A stretch of 64,000 bases of DNA, from positions 2,501 through 66,500 of the forward strand of contig JASANG010003947.1 in the NCBI GenBank assembly GCA_030248215.1, written 5' to 3'. This document shows, in pieces, positions 36,929 through 50,072 of this stretch; position 1 is the first letter of the stretch, and every line of letters begins with the position of its first letter. This DNA comes from Enoplolaimus lenunculus (Eukaryota; Nematoda; Enoplea; Enoplida; Thoracostomopsidae). The notes beneath the pieces were generated by a model. That model saw only the letters and a list, made by a program, of their open reading frames with translations, searched no databases and was not told where the DNA came from. The position numbers and the translations under genes were made by a program.

Positions 36929-39900
36929 CTATAGCTCAAACATCTGATTTACTCCGCTACTTGCTGCAGAGCTAGCACCAGCTCCACCTGATCTTGTCCT
37001 TGACTTTAAATTATTGTCATTATCCTTCACTGCTGACCCATTGCCTAAAAACAGCGAACCATTTATTACATTTGGAGGCACCTGCGCTCCCCGATTCTGG
37101 CCCCCCGTTTCACTACCGGCTTGATACGGTTTCGCTCGATGCCGTCGAGCATCAAACAATGTTTCATCGTCATCATCGTCAAAATCACTCGTCAAATCAA
37201 CTGGTTCACAAATTTCGTCTTCGGTGTCGGAATTTGTTGAATCTAAAAGATTCGATTGCTCTCGGATTACACCGGTCGCGCGCAGCGATTTTTTTGACAA
37301 CCCATTGGATTTGTTTTGAGCACGTCCTAAAATACAGAACGCTGTTGTTTTCAAATGGTCAGTCACCAAATATAACACCGTTCTTATACAACGCTGTTCT
37401 ATAAATTATTACACTATTTTATGTAAACAATATTACGTATTAATGTTCTGATAACTGAACTTATACGCACAGATCGCCGCCATCGCTTTAACTCACCCCG
37501 CGGCCGTCGTAAATGGATTGGTCTCACAGCGTTTCCGTTATCATCTAATAGTTTGTATCGACGTCTTCTTTTTGGTTTCTTGCACCACCTGAAACAACGG
37601 TGTAAACGCGCTATATCGTATCAACAAAAGCATTTTTATACAACTCCCTAAAGTTACAAGCTTGCAAATAATACAATGCGCTCCAAAAGTTTAATGTAAC
37701 GTACCCACATATTTCATCTCTATATAAATCTTAATTCAGTAGACTTAAGCGAGAAAATTATTTTTAAAAACCCTGTCTTTGTACAGTAAAACACACTTAC
37801 CTTTTACCAGTGCACAACATTACCCAGCATGTTGCAATAATCGTCGCAGTAATAACAATACTTAGTATCACAAAATAAAGCACGCTCCAATCTGAAAAAA
37901 TAAGAAACTTAGTGATGCATACTAATTCAATATAAGGCTAAAACGCCCATATGTAACGTCCGCATCGTTCCTGCACATGAAAATTATCCATTTTCAATAT
38001 ATGTATTTACAGCTAGGGAATACTAGCAGCCAGACACTGGATATTTCAGTGGTCTGAATGATGTCATTGTTTACCAGCAACCAGACACATCATGTTTTCG
38101 TTCGCTTACCACAGTTGCTGCTTCGCGAGAATAAGACTTCTTTAAATATATTAGGCATCCAAAATTTGTCACAGTGACACTTTTTAGTGAAACGATTGCA
38201 ATGACCGTGATTCGAACATCGATTATGACAATCTGAAAATTATAATCCAATAAAGATGAACCCTCAAACTGGGCATTATTCAGTTACTTTCAAACAAAGG
38301 TTGCATCTCTGATGTCAGCGAGTATTTTACATCTACAGGCTGAAAGAACGATTACAAAATCAAAGAAGGTTAAAAACATCAACGTACGCCACCGCCATTA
38401 GTCTCTCCGCTAGATACCTAAATAACTTTAAATGTAAATAGAACTTCCTCATAGTACAACTTATTCCATGTTTTCTTCTAAAGAGCACTTTGTTTTAAAA
38501 AGCTTACATAGTGTGTCTATTTGCCATACACGTAAGTGATCAAAACTTAAGCTCGTCTCAAGCACTTCCACTATGCGTGGTCCAGGTATCACCGCAGGCA
38601 CTTTCTGGTGCTCTGTACCAGCTAAAGACGGTGACTGTGAGATGCCGTGTTTGTAAGATACACCAGCGTCTACACTGCGCCGGCGTTTGTATGCAACTGA
38701 ATTATACCCTGATGGAATAGGAGTTACTGAAGTTAGTGGGCCAATGTTGCCTTTGACGTAGAATAAAATTCGTGTTCTAAAACAAAATTAACCAAAACAC
38801 TGCATCAGGGGAGTAGTTATGAATTTGGAAAGGGTTTTACATAATATCAGAGTTTCAACGGAAGTTATTGTATTCTCAGTTAAAAAGTACTTCAAAAACT
38901 TGGACAATAGTCAGAAAAGGAGGATGCCACAGCACTACACAAAATGTAGATATCTTCTGTAATTAAATAAAAACCCAACGCCAATAAAACTATTCTGCTA
39001 AAAACATTAATATATACTCGATTTAATAATCTAAATCCATTTTGAGTCTCGTCGGCCGTTTTTAACTATTATATTTGGTTCACTGCCAATCCATAACAAA
39101 AATAGATTAACAAAAGAAAGCAGCAAAAAACATCGTATAGTGTCCACTGAGTATCAGTTAGCCGGCAAGCAATCACCTTCCAGATCTCGGATCCTCTGTC
39201 ACTTTACAAATATGTACATTGACAGTGTCGTAGCCACGCAAATTCGACGTTAAAATTGACGAAATAAGCTGCTTTAATTTGACCTAAAATATAAATTTCA
39301 CTGTCATCTACGAAACAGAATTATGTTGTTTGGTCAGCTTCGGTTTATCGTCGCCCTTTAGAAACAATCCAAACGGAAGTCCAAAAATTCCGTTCCGAAC
39401 ACTATTCAAATCAACAACCACACTTTATACTTAATTCAAAATTTCTTATTAACCGTATGCAATGTTGTCCCAAACCTTCAGTTATCAATTAATAAAAATC
39501 AAGAGTGAAAACATTACTTGATTTATTATAAGCCAGAAATTCCGACGATCTAACTGCTATAAAAGATTAGTTGTAACCGCACTAACCAGCTTTCGCACAG
39601 TGAAATCGGAGAAAAAATCGTCCAAATACATTTCAACGGTTTCGTTAACCGAATCAGCTGAAACAAAAGGTGTAAGAAACTAGAATAAACAAAGGTGCAA
39701 TATTTTTGTAATTATAACTGGGTAAACCAATACAGTTAAACGATTCTTAAATATAATTTGCAACTAAATATGATGTAAAATAACGTTTTTAGATGAGTTG
39801 TAACTAATTTACATAAAGCACATTAACAGTGACCGTGTATATGTCTACCAGGACACATTTAATGTCCGAAAAGAGGGAAAATTGCAGCATATGAATATAT

Positions 39901-42900
39901 AAATGGATTTCGGAATTGAAGTTTTGCCACGAGATTCAATGTAAAACTACATATGCATCTTGTACGGTTCGCTCAAACGGTTTCGCCGACAGTGGGGCCA
40001 AAGTTAGGGCGCTCAAAATTGAAAGTTTGCCTTTACCGTATGATTTAACACAACAACACGTATAGCTTCAAAATCGGTTTGCTAGCGAGGTTTCAACAAT
40101 GGAGAAGCTTTGATGTCAAAAAAACAAGTTCATGAGTTCTGATGTTCTGATGACCTTTCTCGATTATTCTACGCTTAAACTTAATTTTTTTAAAAAATAC
40201 GAATTTTTAAGGTCTCAAATTCCCCCATTTAACCCAAAATTTTTTACCGAGAAATTAGACAAATTATATACAACTTGACACCGGTTGCGGAGCTAAGGGG
40301 AATATTGTTAAATGTTCCACAATCAAACGTCAACAACTCGCTGAACAGACTTCTGATTGCAGAAAGTTTAACACCACTCGACTCAGCTCTGCAAACTGCG
40401 TCAAATGACAATTATATAATTTCTCCAACTTTGCGAAAACTAACTTTTAGGGTCCCAAAGGCTGACCTTGTTTCCTTAAAAATAAAATGTTTCAAAAATT
40501 CAGATTCGGGAATCGAATGATTAGAGGGTGTCATCAGAAGCTCCAATATGCAAAAAGTTCAAACTGCAAGCTTTTTGGGCAAACGCCGGCCAAGGGTGGG
40601 ATAACCGATCACTCAGACAAAGAATGAAATTTTTCCATTTTTACCATTTTTTCCGGAAAAAATGAAAAATTCAATTTTTCCGGTTATAATTTTTCCGAAA
40701 AAACACAACCCGGAAGTAGTAGTAATAATAGTCGCAACAATAAATTACAGATTATACTTATATAAGGATACACAGCCGAACAGCATTTAACACTAATATT
40801 ACCTTCTGTCACGGTCAAGGACACAATTCGTGATGAACAACTTTGCTCTGAGTCACACGCGGTCAAATTGAAACGATATACTCCAATCTGCAGCTCTCCA
40901 CCGATTCTGAGCACTGATTCTCTTGTTGTGTTGACGAAAAACTGCTAAAACTATACAAAATAACCAGATTGTTTCTATACAGGATCATCCCAATCTGTCA
41001 ATCAGCTTTGTTATTATCTGGAACAACCCACCCACATGATGTTTTCCTCTTAACTAGCGTTTTTAATATCCGGAAATGCGAAAACCGAACCAGTACTTAA
41101 AATAACCTCAATCAACACAGTCCTTGTTCACGGAATAATTTAGCTTTGTTCCAGCAATAAATTATTATTTATGCAAATTTCAAGTCCAGCAATCTTTGTA
41201 ATAGACTAAAGCAGTAGATAATATAAAAACACACGGTAACAAATATGTACTAACCAGTCCAACCGAATTCGATTCCAACGGTGTCCACAACCAGTGTACA
41301 ATTCCGGCATCATCGAAGGATCGCGACGCATTTAGAGCAGCGGTGAGTTGATCCGGGATCGCAATCGACACGTTTGACACATAAATCACCGGTGGTGTAT
41401 TGTGACCTAAACATTCTTGTTATCTACACATATCCCGGGTGTATGGTGTTGCAACAAAAAACGCTATACACCAAACCAAACTGTATTCGAACTGAAGTAC
41501 AAAAATCATCATCCAGTTTTATTGTTTGTTAAATCAGCAAAAAAATTTACTTCGTTGCACAGTGATATATGCGTAATCCACGGATGTCAAACCTTTGTCA
41601 TCCGTAACGTTCAATCCAAACTTGTATACACCTTCGACAAGGCCAGTCGCTGTTGCTTTGATTTTGTTTTGATTCACAATTTTTACTCGGCTGGGCAGAT
41701 GTCTATAATATACCATAGAAAGTAAAAACTGGAAACAATGGAAAGCTTTTCCAGTCCACAAAATGAATTTGCAAGACAAATAGTATGTATGTTACTCCCA
41801 CTGGCGTGCATAATATTGCCTCCACTCACATCATAAGCAACGCGACATCTGCCAGACACATAGCCAGCTCTCCTCGCTTGGGAAATCAAAACTTTTGGAG
41901 GGCATACAAGTTTGTCTAATGACAAAACGTTGCAAATTCTGCAACACATTGACCAGTATAATTTTAAGCACAAAGCTAAAATAAACAAATAAGGTATCTG
42001 TAAGAAAAACAAAGGTTTGCTGCATTGCTATACAATACTAGTGTCGCCTAATTACAGCACTGCATGAACCGTACAGCTGGAAACGTAACACACCAAATAA
42101 AAACATTTGTGTTACCCAGTCTGGCTCCAGCTGGTTTCCGCAATTTTAACGTCATCGCTTGATCCGGTTCCATCAAGCACAATTTCATTCTTCGGCAGTA
42201 CAATCGTTTTATTACCACCAGCATGTGCTACCGGCGGTTTATTTTCAGCTGAAATAAAACAAAATTTGAATTACCTCAATTTAGAAACTTTAAGGTCCAT
42301 TTATAACCAGTCGTAGTGGAACTACACGTACTGAGCGAAGCTCCTACATACCAACCTTTTAATTGATCTAGTTAAACATTCCGAGCTTATAAAAGATAAA
42401 CGCATATTTTGACCGACTTATTTTCTTATTAAGCTAGTATGCAAACGAGCTATTAGCTAACTCTTCATTATTGTTTGGTATTGGAGGTTTATAAACAATT
42501 CATTTAGATTCTTAGCATTTAAAACCGGTCACTACTAAAATCAGATTGCTTGTAACCCTAATAATCTGTGAAATAACTTGAAAAATCATAATGTAGATTT
42601 AACCAATTTGCAAATAATGCGGTAGCTAATAAACGGCTTAAAATTTATAAAACTCCAATGTGAGGTTAACGCCACAAGATAATAAGCTTTCAAACAAAAA
42701 AGTTCATCAAATTCCATTCGGCGGTTCCTGAGATTTGCGTCGAATAGACAGACGGACGGCTATTCACGCTTCGACCCCCGAGTACAAAACATAAAACGCT
42801 TCTCGAAACTCGAAGCTTTGTTCGGAGCTTGGCTTCGCTCATAAAAGGAATATATACATATTATCTGGCCGTTCTCTAACCGTTTTATACTCTTGCATTA

Positions 42901-45900
42901 ATTTTCACTCCATCATTTATCTGGAAAAATGGGATGCATCAACGTGTGGCCAGACTTAAACTGGATGGTAGAGTGGCATCAATCTGGCGGCAGAAGTGAG
43001 CCCCAGCCCAGTATTATCAACGTAAGATTAAACACAAATTCTATAGCGTAAACAGGCTGGTTTGCTGCAGCAATATTTACCAGGATACACGTTGATATTC
43101 ACCGTCGCTGCGCTAGTTTGACCGGATGAATCAGTGACAATTAATTTAACAATGTACGGCTCCGAAGTCGCTTCCAAGTTTTTCAGATGTAAGATTGCTT
43201 CTCTTGTTCCCTGAAACAAAATCACCGGTAGGAATATCTGCAAATCAAATTCAGATATTTTAATAATTCTATGAAGTGAATGTGAAACTTTGCAAAGATG
43301 TAATATAATGTCAATACTGTTTCGATGTAATGTCCAGTCAGACAGTTCTGCAGCACCTATCCCCATTTGATGATGCGTCTGGTAAATTGTAACTTTCCAA
43401 CCAGATTATGGTACCAATACGATTACAATTCTGTATCTGTATAAAAATTAATAATTGAATAGTCATACAAATATCACAAAATGAATCTCATCAGGAGCTC
43501 ACCGTAATATCAGCTGTCCCTTCTTCCAGTGTCCATTCATACTTTAAACCATCGTGGTCGTCTGTGGACGCATTACCGCATACTAGGATCTCTTCTCGTG
43601 GCAAATGTACAGAGAAGTCGCCGGGCAACGAGGAAGCGCACGCACCCGCAGATGCTTTTGGTGGATAATCAATATCTGAAAACGTTTCTGGGAAATCGTA
43701 ACACACCCACCAACCACCTACATCACTTCGTATTTTTCTCTTTTCAATACTAAGTGCGAAAACAAGTCTCACGAATTAAAGTGCCAGAATAATTGTAAAG
43801 TGTTTCACTAGGAATTCGTATTACATAGCTATAGCAAACATCCATCTCTAGCAAGCACTGTGCTACACCTCTAGTACCTTTTTTGACAAAAACTGTTGTT
43901 TCCGCGCTGTTTTTCAATCCTTGGTCGTCGGTAACGGTTAATCTAAAGACACAAAACACAATATGTAACACAATTATCACATCAAAAATTTAACACAACA
44001 ATTAAAAACAATTAAAAACAGTTAACCACAAATTAGACAAAGGAAATTTGTAAACAAAAGTTAAATCTTGTTTTCAAAGCGATGGTGGCTAGCAGTAGGA
44101 ATTTCTGCGCAAATCTAAAATAGTGTAAAAAATATGCAGGAGGTTTACTTGAAGGTATAGTTTCCAGGCGGTAAATCGTTAAGCGTAACCGACGGCGTTT
44201 TTTCAAGTTGGAACACGTCAGACTTGCCTGCCAAAATGGGACTCGAGACTACTTCCCAATCGAACGAAGCCAACGCGTGACCTTCTGGATCCGAACTTTC
44301 TGGAACTTGCAAAAAAACAATGTAAACACTACTGCTTTGAGTCGAGAAATATTTAGGTAAAAACACGTCACCGACTCGTAATACAATTTGTAATACCTAT
44401 CTTTTAGAATAATCTTCAACATAACTAAATCATTACCTCGTCCGTTGAGTATCACAGCGGAATGTTCTGCAACATCTTGATGTTTCGGCTTGATAACTGC
44501 TATTGGGGGCTTGTTTGCAACCGGAGCTGAAATCCCAAAAAATAATTGAGCTACATATTTCTATAAGATAAAATCAACAGAGCGTTATCCTATACAAACT
44601 CAATGGACCCAACTGAAAATCGTCAAAAGAAAAATTGACAACCCAGACAGAAACAATTAATTGAACGATTTTGAATGTCATATAATCTTAAATACCCTAA
44701 TTTCAATGGACCGTATTAGTCTAGCGTTATACACCAAAATTTTCGACGATGTCGATTCTATTTTGAAACTTTACAGAAGACTGTACCAATTTTACTACAA
44801 GTTCACGTGTTGTATAATTGTAAACAACAACGGCTTCACCATGCTCATGAAATAGCGTTGGCAAATTCCATAACAGGCAAGTTTGAAAACCTAACATCAT
44901 AAAGAGACTAAATTGAGAAAACATTAAGCGACTATATAGTTGAGAAAACTATTCGTTTCAATCATATTTTACTCTGCATTGCTGCACGAGACACCATGGT
45001 TCACTAGCTTAAGCAACCGTATTGTAATTGATTCCAAAAGCAAAGTTTCACCTGCCAAGACTTTGAGCATTTTGTTCGCATCCACAACCTGTGTGTCAAA
45101 CGTGACTTCTAGTTTAACTTGATATTTGCCTGGCACAAGCTTAAAATATTGACTAATCACTATCAACAATGAAGGTTAAAACCGCTGAATATACTGAAGT
45201 CACAAAATATTTCTGGTACGTATCAAAAAATGATAAAGTAAAACTTTATTAGAATAAGCTTGCAAATGCATTTTTGGTCGTCGCAGGAGCGCAACCAATA
45301 ATATTTTGCTGTGCGATGTATTGCTTTAAAAAATACATACGAAAAGACTGGAACTAATTTTTTGTACAAATTCTCATATGTCGAGCATTTTTTGCTGATT
45401 AATGTTTTAATTCAAACCGAAAATAAATGGAAAATTATAATCCTCATTTAAAACCAAACAAACCTCTGTCAAACTGAGTTGATCGGTTTCTTGGCCTGTC
45501 ATATGTCCGACTGGTGCCGTTGATTGAGTACTTTCAATGCGTTCAGATGCGGCAGCGCTGGCTGCAGACAACGAATCTGATTGTGTATTAAAATCATTGC
45601 TTTCTGACTTGGCTGCTTGAATTTTAGGCGTATCTCCAACGGTCGAAACACTCCAAGAGTATGACTCTAAAACAACAATCACAGATAAACACAAAAACCC
45701 TTTATAGAATTCCGCTAAACTTCCTCAAAAGGTTTCACCCTATCTGACATAAAATAATATACATATTACTGGGTGAAAAACAGAAGAACTATTTTCGAAA
45801 GCGATAACAAAATATTTTAACACGGACTCTAATTGCGGAGCTGAATTTAATTTCTCTGCACGTACTTGCAGATTTTACTTTTGAAAAAATCGACAACTAA

Positions 45901-48900
45901 TAAAGTGACTAATATAATGATAATTCGCTTGTTACCTGACTTAGATTTATGATGTTCGCTTGAGTACTGTACAACTGCTCTAAATACAACCGGATCGTTC
46001 AAAGGCATTTGAACACTCGACGGACCATCAATTGAAACTATGATTTTTTGAAGGCCTAACATATAAAAATAACATAACGTCGCAATTACAATTACGTATA
46101 ATCGCACATAATCTAACTTAACTCTTAGGAACATTGTGAATGTGAACCCAGACTTACTCGTGGACTAAAAACCTTGACTCAGACACCAAAACAACACCAC
46201 TCAACGCTAATTTCCCGTTAACATTTTAAAAAACAACACATCGAATTTAAGGTAAAAAATCTGTAGAACTGATTTATGCCATTTCAAAAATGTAAAATAG
46301 AACAGGTAATCTGGACCAGTTCAAAGATGGACCGGCCATTGCACCACTCCCTGAAATATTTTGCATGCAGCAGCTTTTTAGAAACTAAAATGGAAAAATT
46401 ATTCATATCCAAGTTACAATAACGGTCCGCGCTATCACCGAATAACGTCCTTTTACCGACGACAGGGTAGGTAATAACAGCTTTCGATAGACTAACATAC
46501 CCTGTTTAATATTGGGAACGCAGGTGCCTCCACGCGCCACTCGTTTGTATCCGCTGTCGCATACACACAAGCCAAACTCGATTCCAGCATATTCATTTGT
46601 GCCGTCCGTTTCTTCAGGGCTAACTCTGCCTGGTATATCTGCATTACCAACATTCTCATTTGTGAATCGACAAATTTCGTGTGCGTTTACACAATCATCT
46701 GAGTGGTTGCATGTTAAAGACTGAGCAGGCGAAACAATCGTAGCAACAAGCGGATTCGTTGTCGTAGCACTCCAAGCAAATTCACGAACACTACTGTGTA
46801 CATCATGACTAGAATCTTGGCTTACCGTTGGACTAATTGTTGACGATAGCTGATCGGAATCCTCGGTGGTTACATCTGAAATCAATATAACAGATTTGTA
46901 AAAATATATTAATAAAGCTGTTCAAAACACGAAAGAAACATTGATACAGTTTTAAATCATTATATCCATTCGCTCGCTATTCCCTTGTCTGCAAACATAA
47001 TATTTTGTTCTGCAATCCAAAAATATTTCGCGTTTCAGGTACAGTCCAACTGTATATATAATACGAACCCGCCAACGCTTGTATGTACGAGTACGTGTAC
47101 AAGCATTGTTTGTCTATTATTGTGTAAAACGCTTCAGTTACTTGAAACTGACTGCCAGCCACTAAACAAAGAGCAAATAAATTGCCTTTGGACTCTACAA
47201 GAAAATCTCGAATGGTTCGTCATTCTGGAGCCGTATGTAGGCAGCATACCTTGGTATATACATGCTCAACTCAGTTAAGACCATTTCTTTAAATTTCGCT
47301 TGCTCATGTGTCACTGTAAAAAATTAATTCTTCTTATTCCAGCTTGCGCAATGTTTACTTTTTCGAGAACCTCGCTCGTTATCCACTTTATTAAGTATAG
47401 TTTAGACGTATGCGTGGACAAAATGTATTTCCTTGCATTCCCTGTTACCAGTATTCCAATCTTCTTGAGCCGCTCCGGTTTGAACTGGTTTAGCTAGTGT
47501 TGTTTGAATTTTGTCGACACTTCTCGGCAATCTTACAACAACCAATGCGGAACTGATGTGTTGAGTTGCATCAGACGGTGTCGGTGAGCAGTCATGCGAC
47601 GAATTACACGCTATATGATAGCAAGTTGCGTTATACCAAAACGCAACGTGACAACGAGATGCAGGCAACGTCGCGCAACACGCGCGAACGCATGCGTTTA
47701 ATGAGTGAAGGTGTGGTTGCTATAAAGAAAAACATTTTTATTGATTCGTCTAGTCTGCTACCGTTCGACCGTACAAACCACTAAAAGATTTTAACAAACT
47801 TTTCGGTTGATAAAAAATTGTTTTGGAATACCAACAACGTTGCGTAGCCCTTGGGTTCTGAAATAATTATTTACGAATAGACGTGTATGTACCCAGTACC
47901 AAAAATTTAATATTGATTATTCGCAGTAATTGATTTATAAATTTGACAAGATATCTACGTGAGGTATAATATCTGCGTGAGGTAAAAAAAATCTTGATGT
48001 CATCAAGTCCACAGGTTTATAAAACGGAACAATTTGAACTTTTGAAAGGTGCCAGCTAGCTTTATATATCCGGAATTGCTGCTCTGGTTGGAATTCCTGC
48101 AAAATTCGCTAAATAATTGCCGGTTATATTGGAATGACCTGGAACCCTCACTAATAAAACCTCATTAAATTCTTAAATGACCGACTGACCATAAAACACT
48201 CTGAGAAAATTCCAGCACTTACTTACCCTCAATCGGAATTCCGTTTGCACCCTGGATGAGTATAAATGTTTTAATCAGTATTCCATCGCTAGTTATGCGA
48301 GTTCGCCACACCTGCATAGTGTTGCCAAGGGCCAGGATTTTTACCGGGGTCGGTGCAGGTACCAATCGGGGTCAACTTAGAACACGTAAAGATAACTATT
48401 AACAGCAGTTATATATCATATACGCAATACGTATGTATATGTGGATAAGTTCAAAATAAACAATCCACACATTATGCAGTGTGAACATCAATCCGTGGGA
48501 AAAGAATACCGCGTGCGTATAGTAATTTCTTGTGATTCTCATACTTTAAACGCGAACCGAGAGCGTGATCATATTTCTTAACTAGAGGCGGATTTTTTCC
48601 AAACTTCGGCGGTTCTTGTTTCAACCGCGTTGTCCCGTTTGCATTTGACATTGTGCCGCTCACATTTTGTCTGTGTACGCATCTATTAACCTGATTCCCA
48701 AAATAAATTTTGTTGAGATCCTGTCGGTGGGGACCGCCGGGGTGGTCCACACATAATTCCGCCATTGGCTGCGAAATACGTATAATACGTATACGTATGA
48801 TACGTCATGGTCTCTAAAAGTGGGAAAATAACTATATATTGTGTAGTGTGTGCAGCTAACCGTGGAAAGATAAAATTACCGTATACAGTTATTTTGTGAT

Positions 48901-50072
48901 TTGCATATTTTTCAAACAAGAACCAAGTTTCATAGGTTTTTAGGGGAGTCAATTAAGCATTGCGATTTAAAACTGGCCCCGGTTCGGCAAATCACGGTCC
49001 CACACCGGAATTCCTGCGAAAATTCAATTCCTGTTCCATTTTCGGTGTTGAACGACACAAAACTGGAATTTTACGGTTTTGTGGCAAATAACGAAGTTTC
49101 AATAATTTAGCACCACACCGTGAAAATTCCGATTCATGCGTTTTGCAATGCCGAAACAGGAATCGCTCCGGTCGAACCTTGACATATTCAGGGTGAAAAT
49201 ATGAACTGTATCATATTGGAATTGCAAATTTTGTTATCATGTGGATAATTCCTATGAACAACAGAGCGCAAGGCGGAACTGGATTATACCGGAATCGGAA
49301 CAGCAAATTTGTACCGGAATTGTAATAGGAATCGGAACTAGAAATTTTGTGACTGTACGGATAACACTGTGCATTCAAAATCGAAATTCCGTTTGCACCC
49401 TGATGAACAAATATAATATTGATTTAGGTATCTGTTAGCTGGCAACTATTTTCAAAAACGTCGCATGAAACTGTTAAACAATTATATTTAGCAATGGCGC
49501 ATCAAAATTAGACGTCGTACCCCTCGCATCGCATTCAAACAAAAGCATGGTATTTCAAAACTTCTGATTCCGATTTGGTGTCGTACTCCGGTTCATTTTT
49601 AAACCACAAGTATTGTATCAACACATATGACTCTCTTCTTACTCCTTCAAAATTGTAACTACTCCAGAATTAATACAAATGATCAAGTACTTACATTACG
49701 AAAGTATTACGAATATTACGTACAATTAGTTTTACTGAATAAATACCTTGTAATATACGCCTGCAGCGGAACCACCGGCAGGAATTTGCCTGCGATAAAT
49801 TTGGAACTCGGGCACCGTTGCATTATCAACAAGACTTCGGCAGAAATCGTCAAAATAATTTTTCTTGCTGGTCTCGCTATTTTCAACTTTCTTTTCCGTT
49901 CTCTGGTTTTCCTGAACAGAATCTCTTGTATGAAACACGCTTGACCGTTGTAATGGAATGTTGTCGACGCCCTGGCCATTATTAATATCATGATATTGTA
50001 TTAAATGACCACCGGTTGCATATGGCACACGTTTGCAATAGATCAGCGCGATTATCACAGATAAAGTAGCAG
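36929..50072 (-). CDS. KIAA0319/KIAA0319-like membrane protein (22 exons found, first exon missing)
   Basis: This is a type I membrane glycoprotein; mammalian members act in neuronal migration and endosome-Golgi traffic, and KIAA0319L is the AAV receptor. Exons: 49747-50072, 47449-47719, 46501-46875, 45936-46055, 45464-45666, 45052-45139, 44437-44526, 44149-44299, 43878-43942, 43503-43675, 43081-43210, 42116-42248, 41551-41702, 41255-41406, 40803-40944, 39587-39657, 39177-39283, 38532-38776, 38110-38232, 37801-37891, 37497-37588, 36929-37326. All phases agree, giving about 1,231 residues. Order: hydrophobic segment ATLSVIIALIYC (residues 2-13), MANSC-type region with CVRACC and FWYNATCYHIAC (about 70-150), a second Cys-rich patch (about 250-310), five PKD domains (about 325-857), a conserved juxtamembrane region, EGF-like CSNHGHCNRFTKKCHC (about 1000-1030), one helix (about 1041-1066), and a basic then acidic tail with DFDDDDDETLFD. 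The first exon (start codon, ends in phase 1) lies upstream of 50072 and was not identified. The single copy cannot be assigned to either vertebrate paralogue. Confidence 0.94.
39733..40712. mobile_element. hAT-like element (copy 3), left end missing, in KIAA0319-type intron
   Basis: It aligns with copies 1 and 2 from about AAACGATTCTTAAATATAATTTG onward to the right-end TTTTTCCGGTTATAATTTTTCC and ACAACCC. The first 120 bp or so of the family are absent. It fills most of the intron between the exons at 40803-40944 and 39587-39657, which join in phase across it. Confidence 0.75.
42303..42850. repeat. Composite repeat, short copy, KIAA0319-type intron
   Basis: It opens with CAGTCGTAGTGGAACTACACG and ends in GGAGCTTGGCTTCGCTC. 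It matches the element at 29150-30092 but holds only one clear internal unit (TATGCAAACGAGCTATTAGC). Some bases near both ends are mutually inverted (TGAGCGAAGCTCC and GGAGCTTGGCTTCGCTCA). Confidence 0.7.
47720..49746. other. Intron between first two identified KIAA0319-type exons, repeat-filled
   Basis: It holds the end of a CAGGGTGCAA-type MITE at 48254, scrambled blocks shared with the MITE at 16570 (about 48315-48990), and the intact small MITE at 49262-49402. No exon was recognised in it. Confidence 0.6.
49262..49402. mobile_element. Small hAT-like MITE with perfect 8-bp target duplication
   Basis: The 141-bp element begins CAGAGCGCAAGGCGGAACTGG and ends CGAAATTCCGTTTGCACCCTG. ATGAACAA occurs directly on both sides (49254-49261 and 49403-49410). 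Its left half matches that of the element at 22819. The DNA after it (ATATAATATTGATTTAGG onward) also matches the middle of that element, so the two loci share a compound history. Confidence 0.85.

Noticed and set aside
48686-48952. Minus-strand frame considered as a first exon of the KIAA0319-type gene
   Set aside because: It lies in repeat blocks shared with 16570-16900 and has no signal peptide or usable donor.
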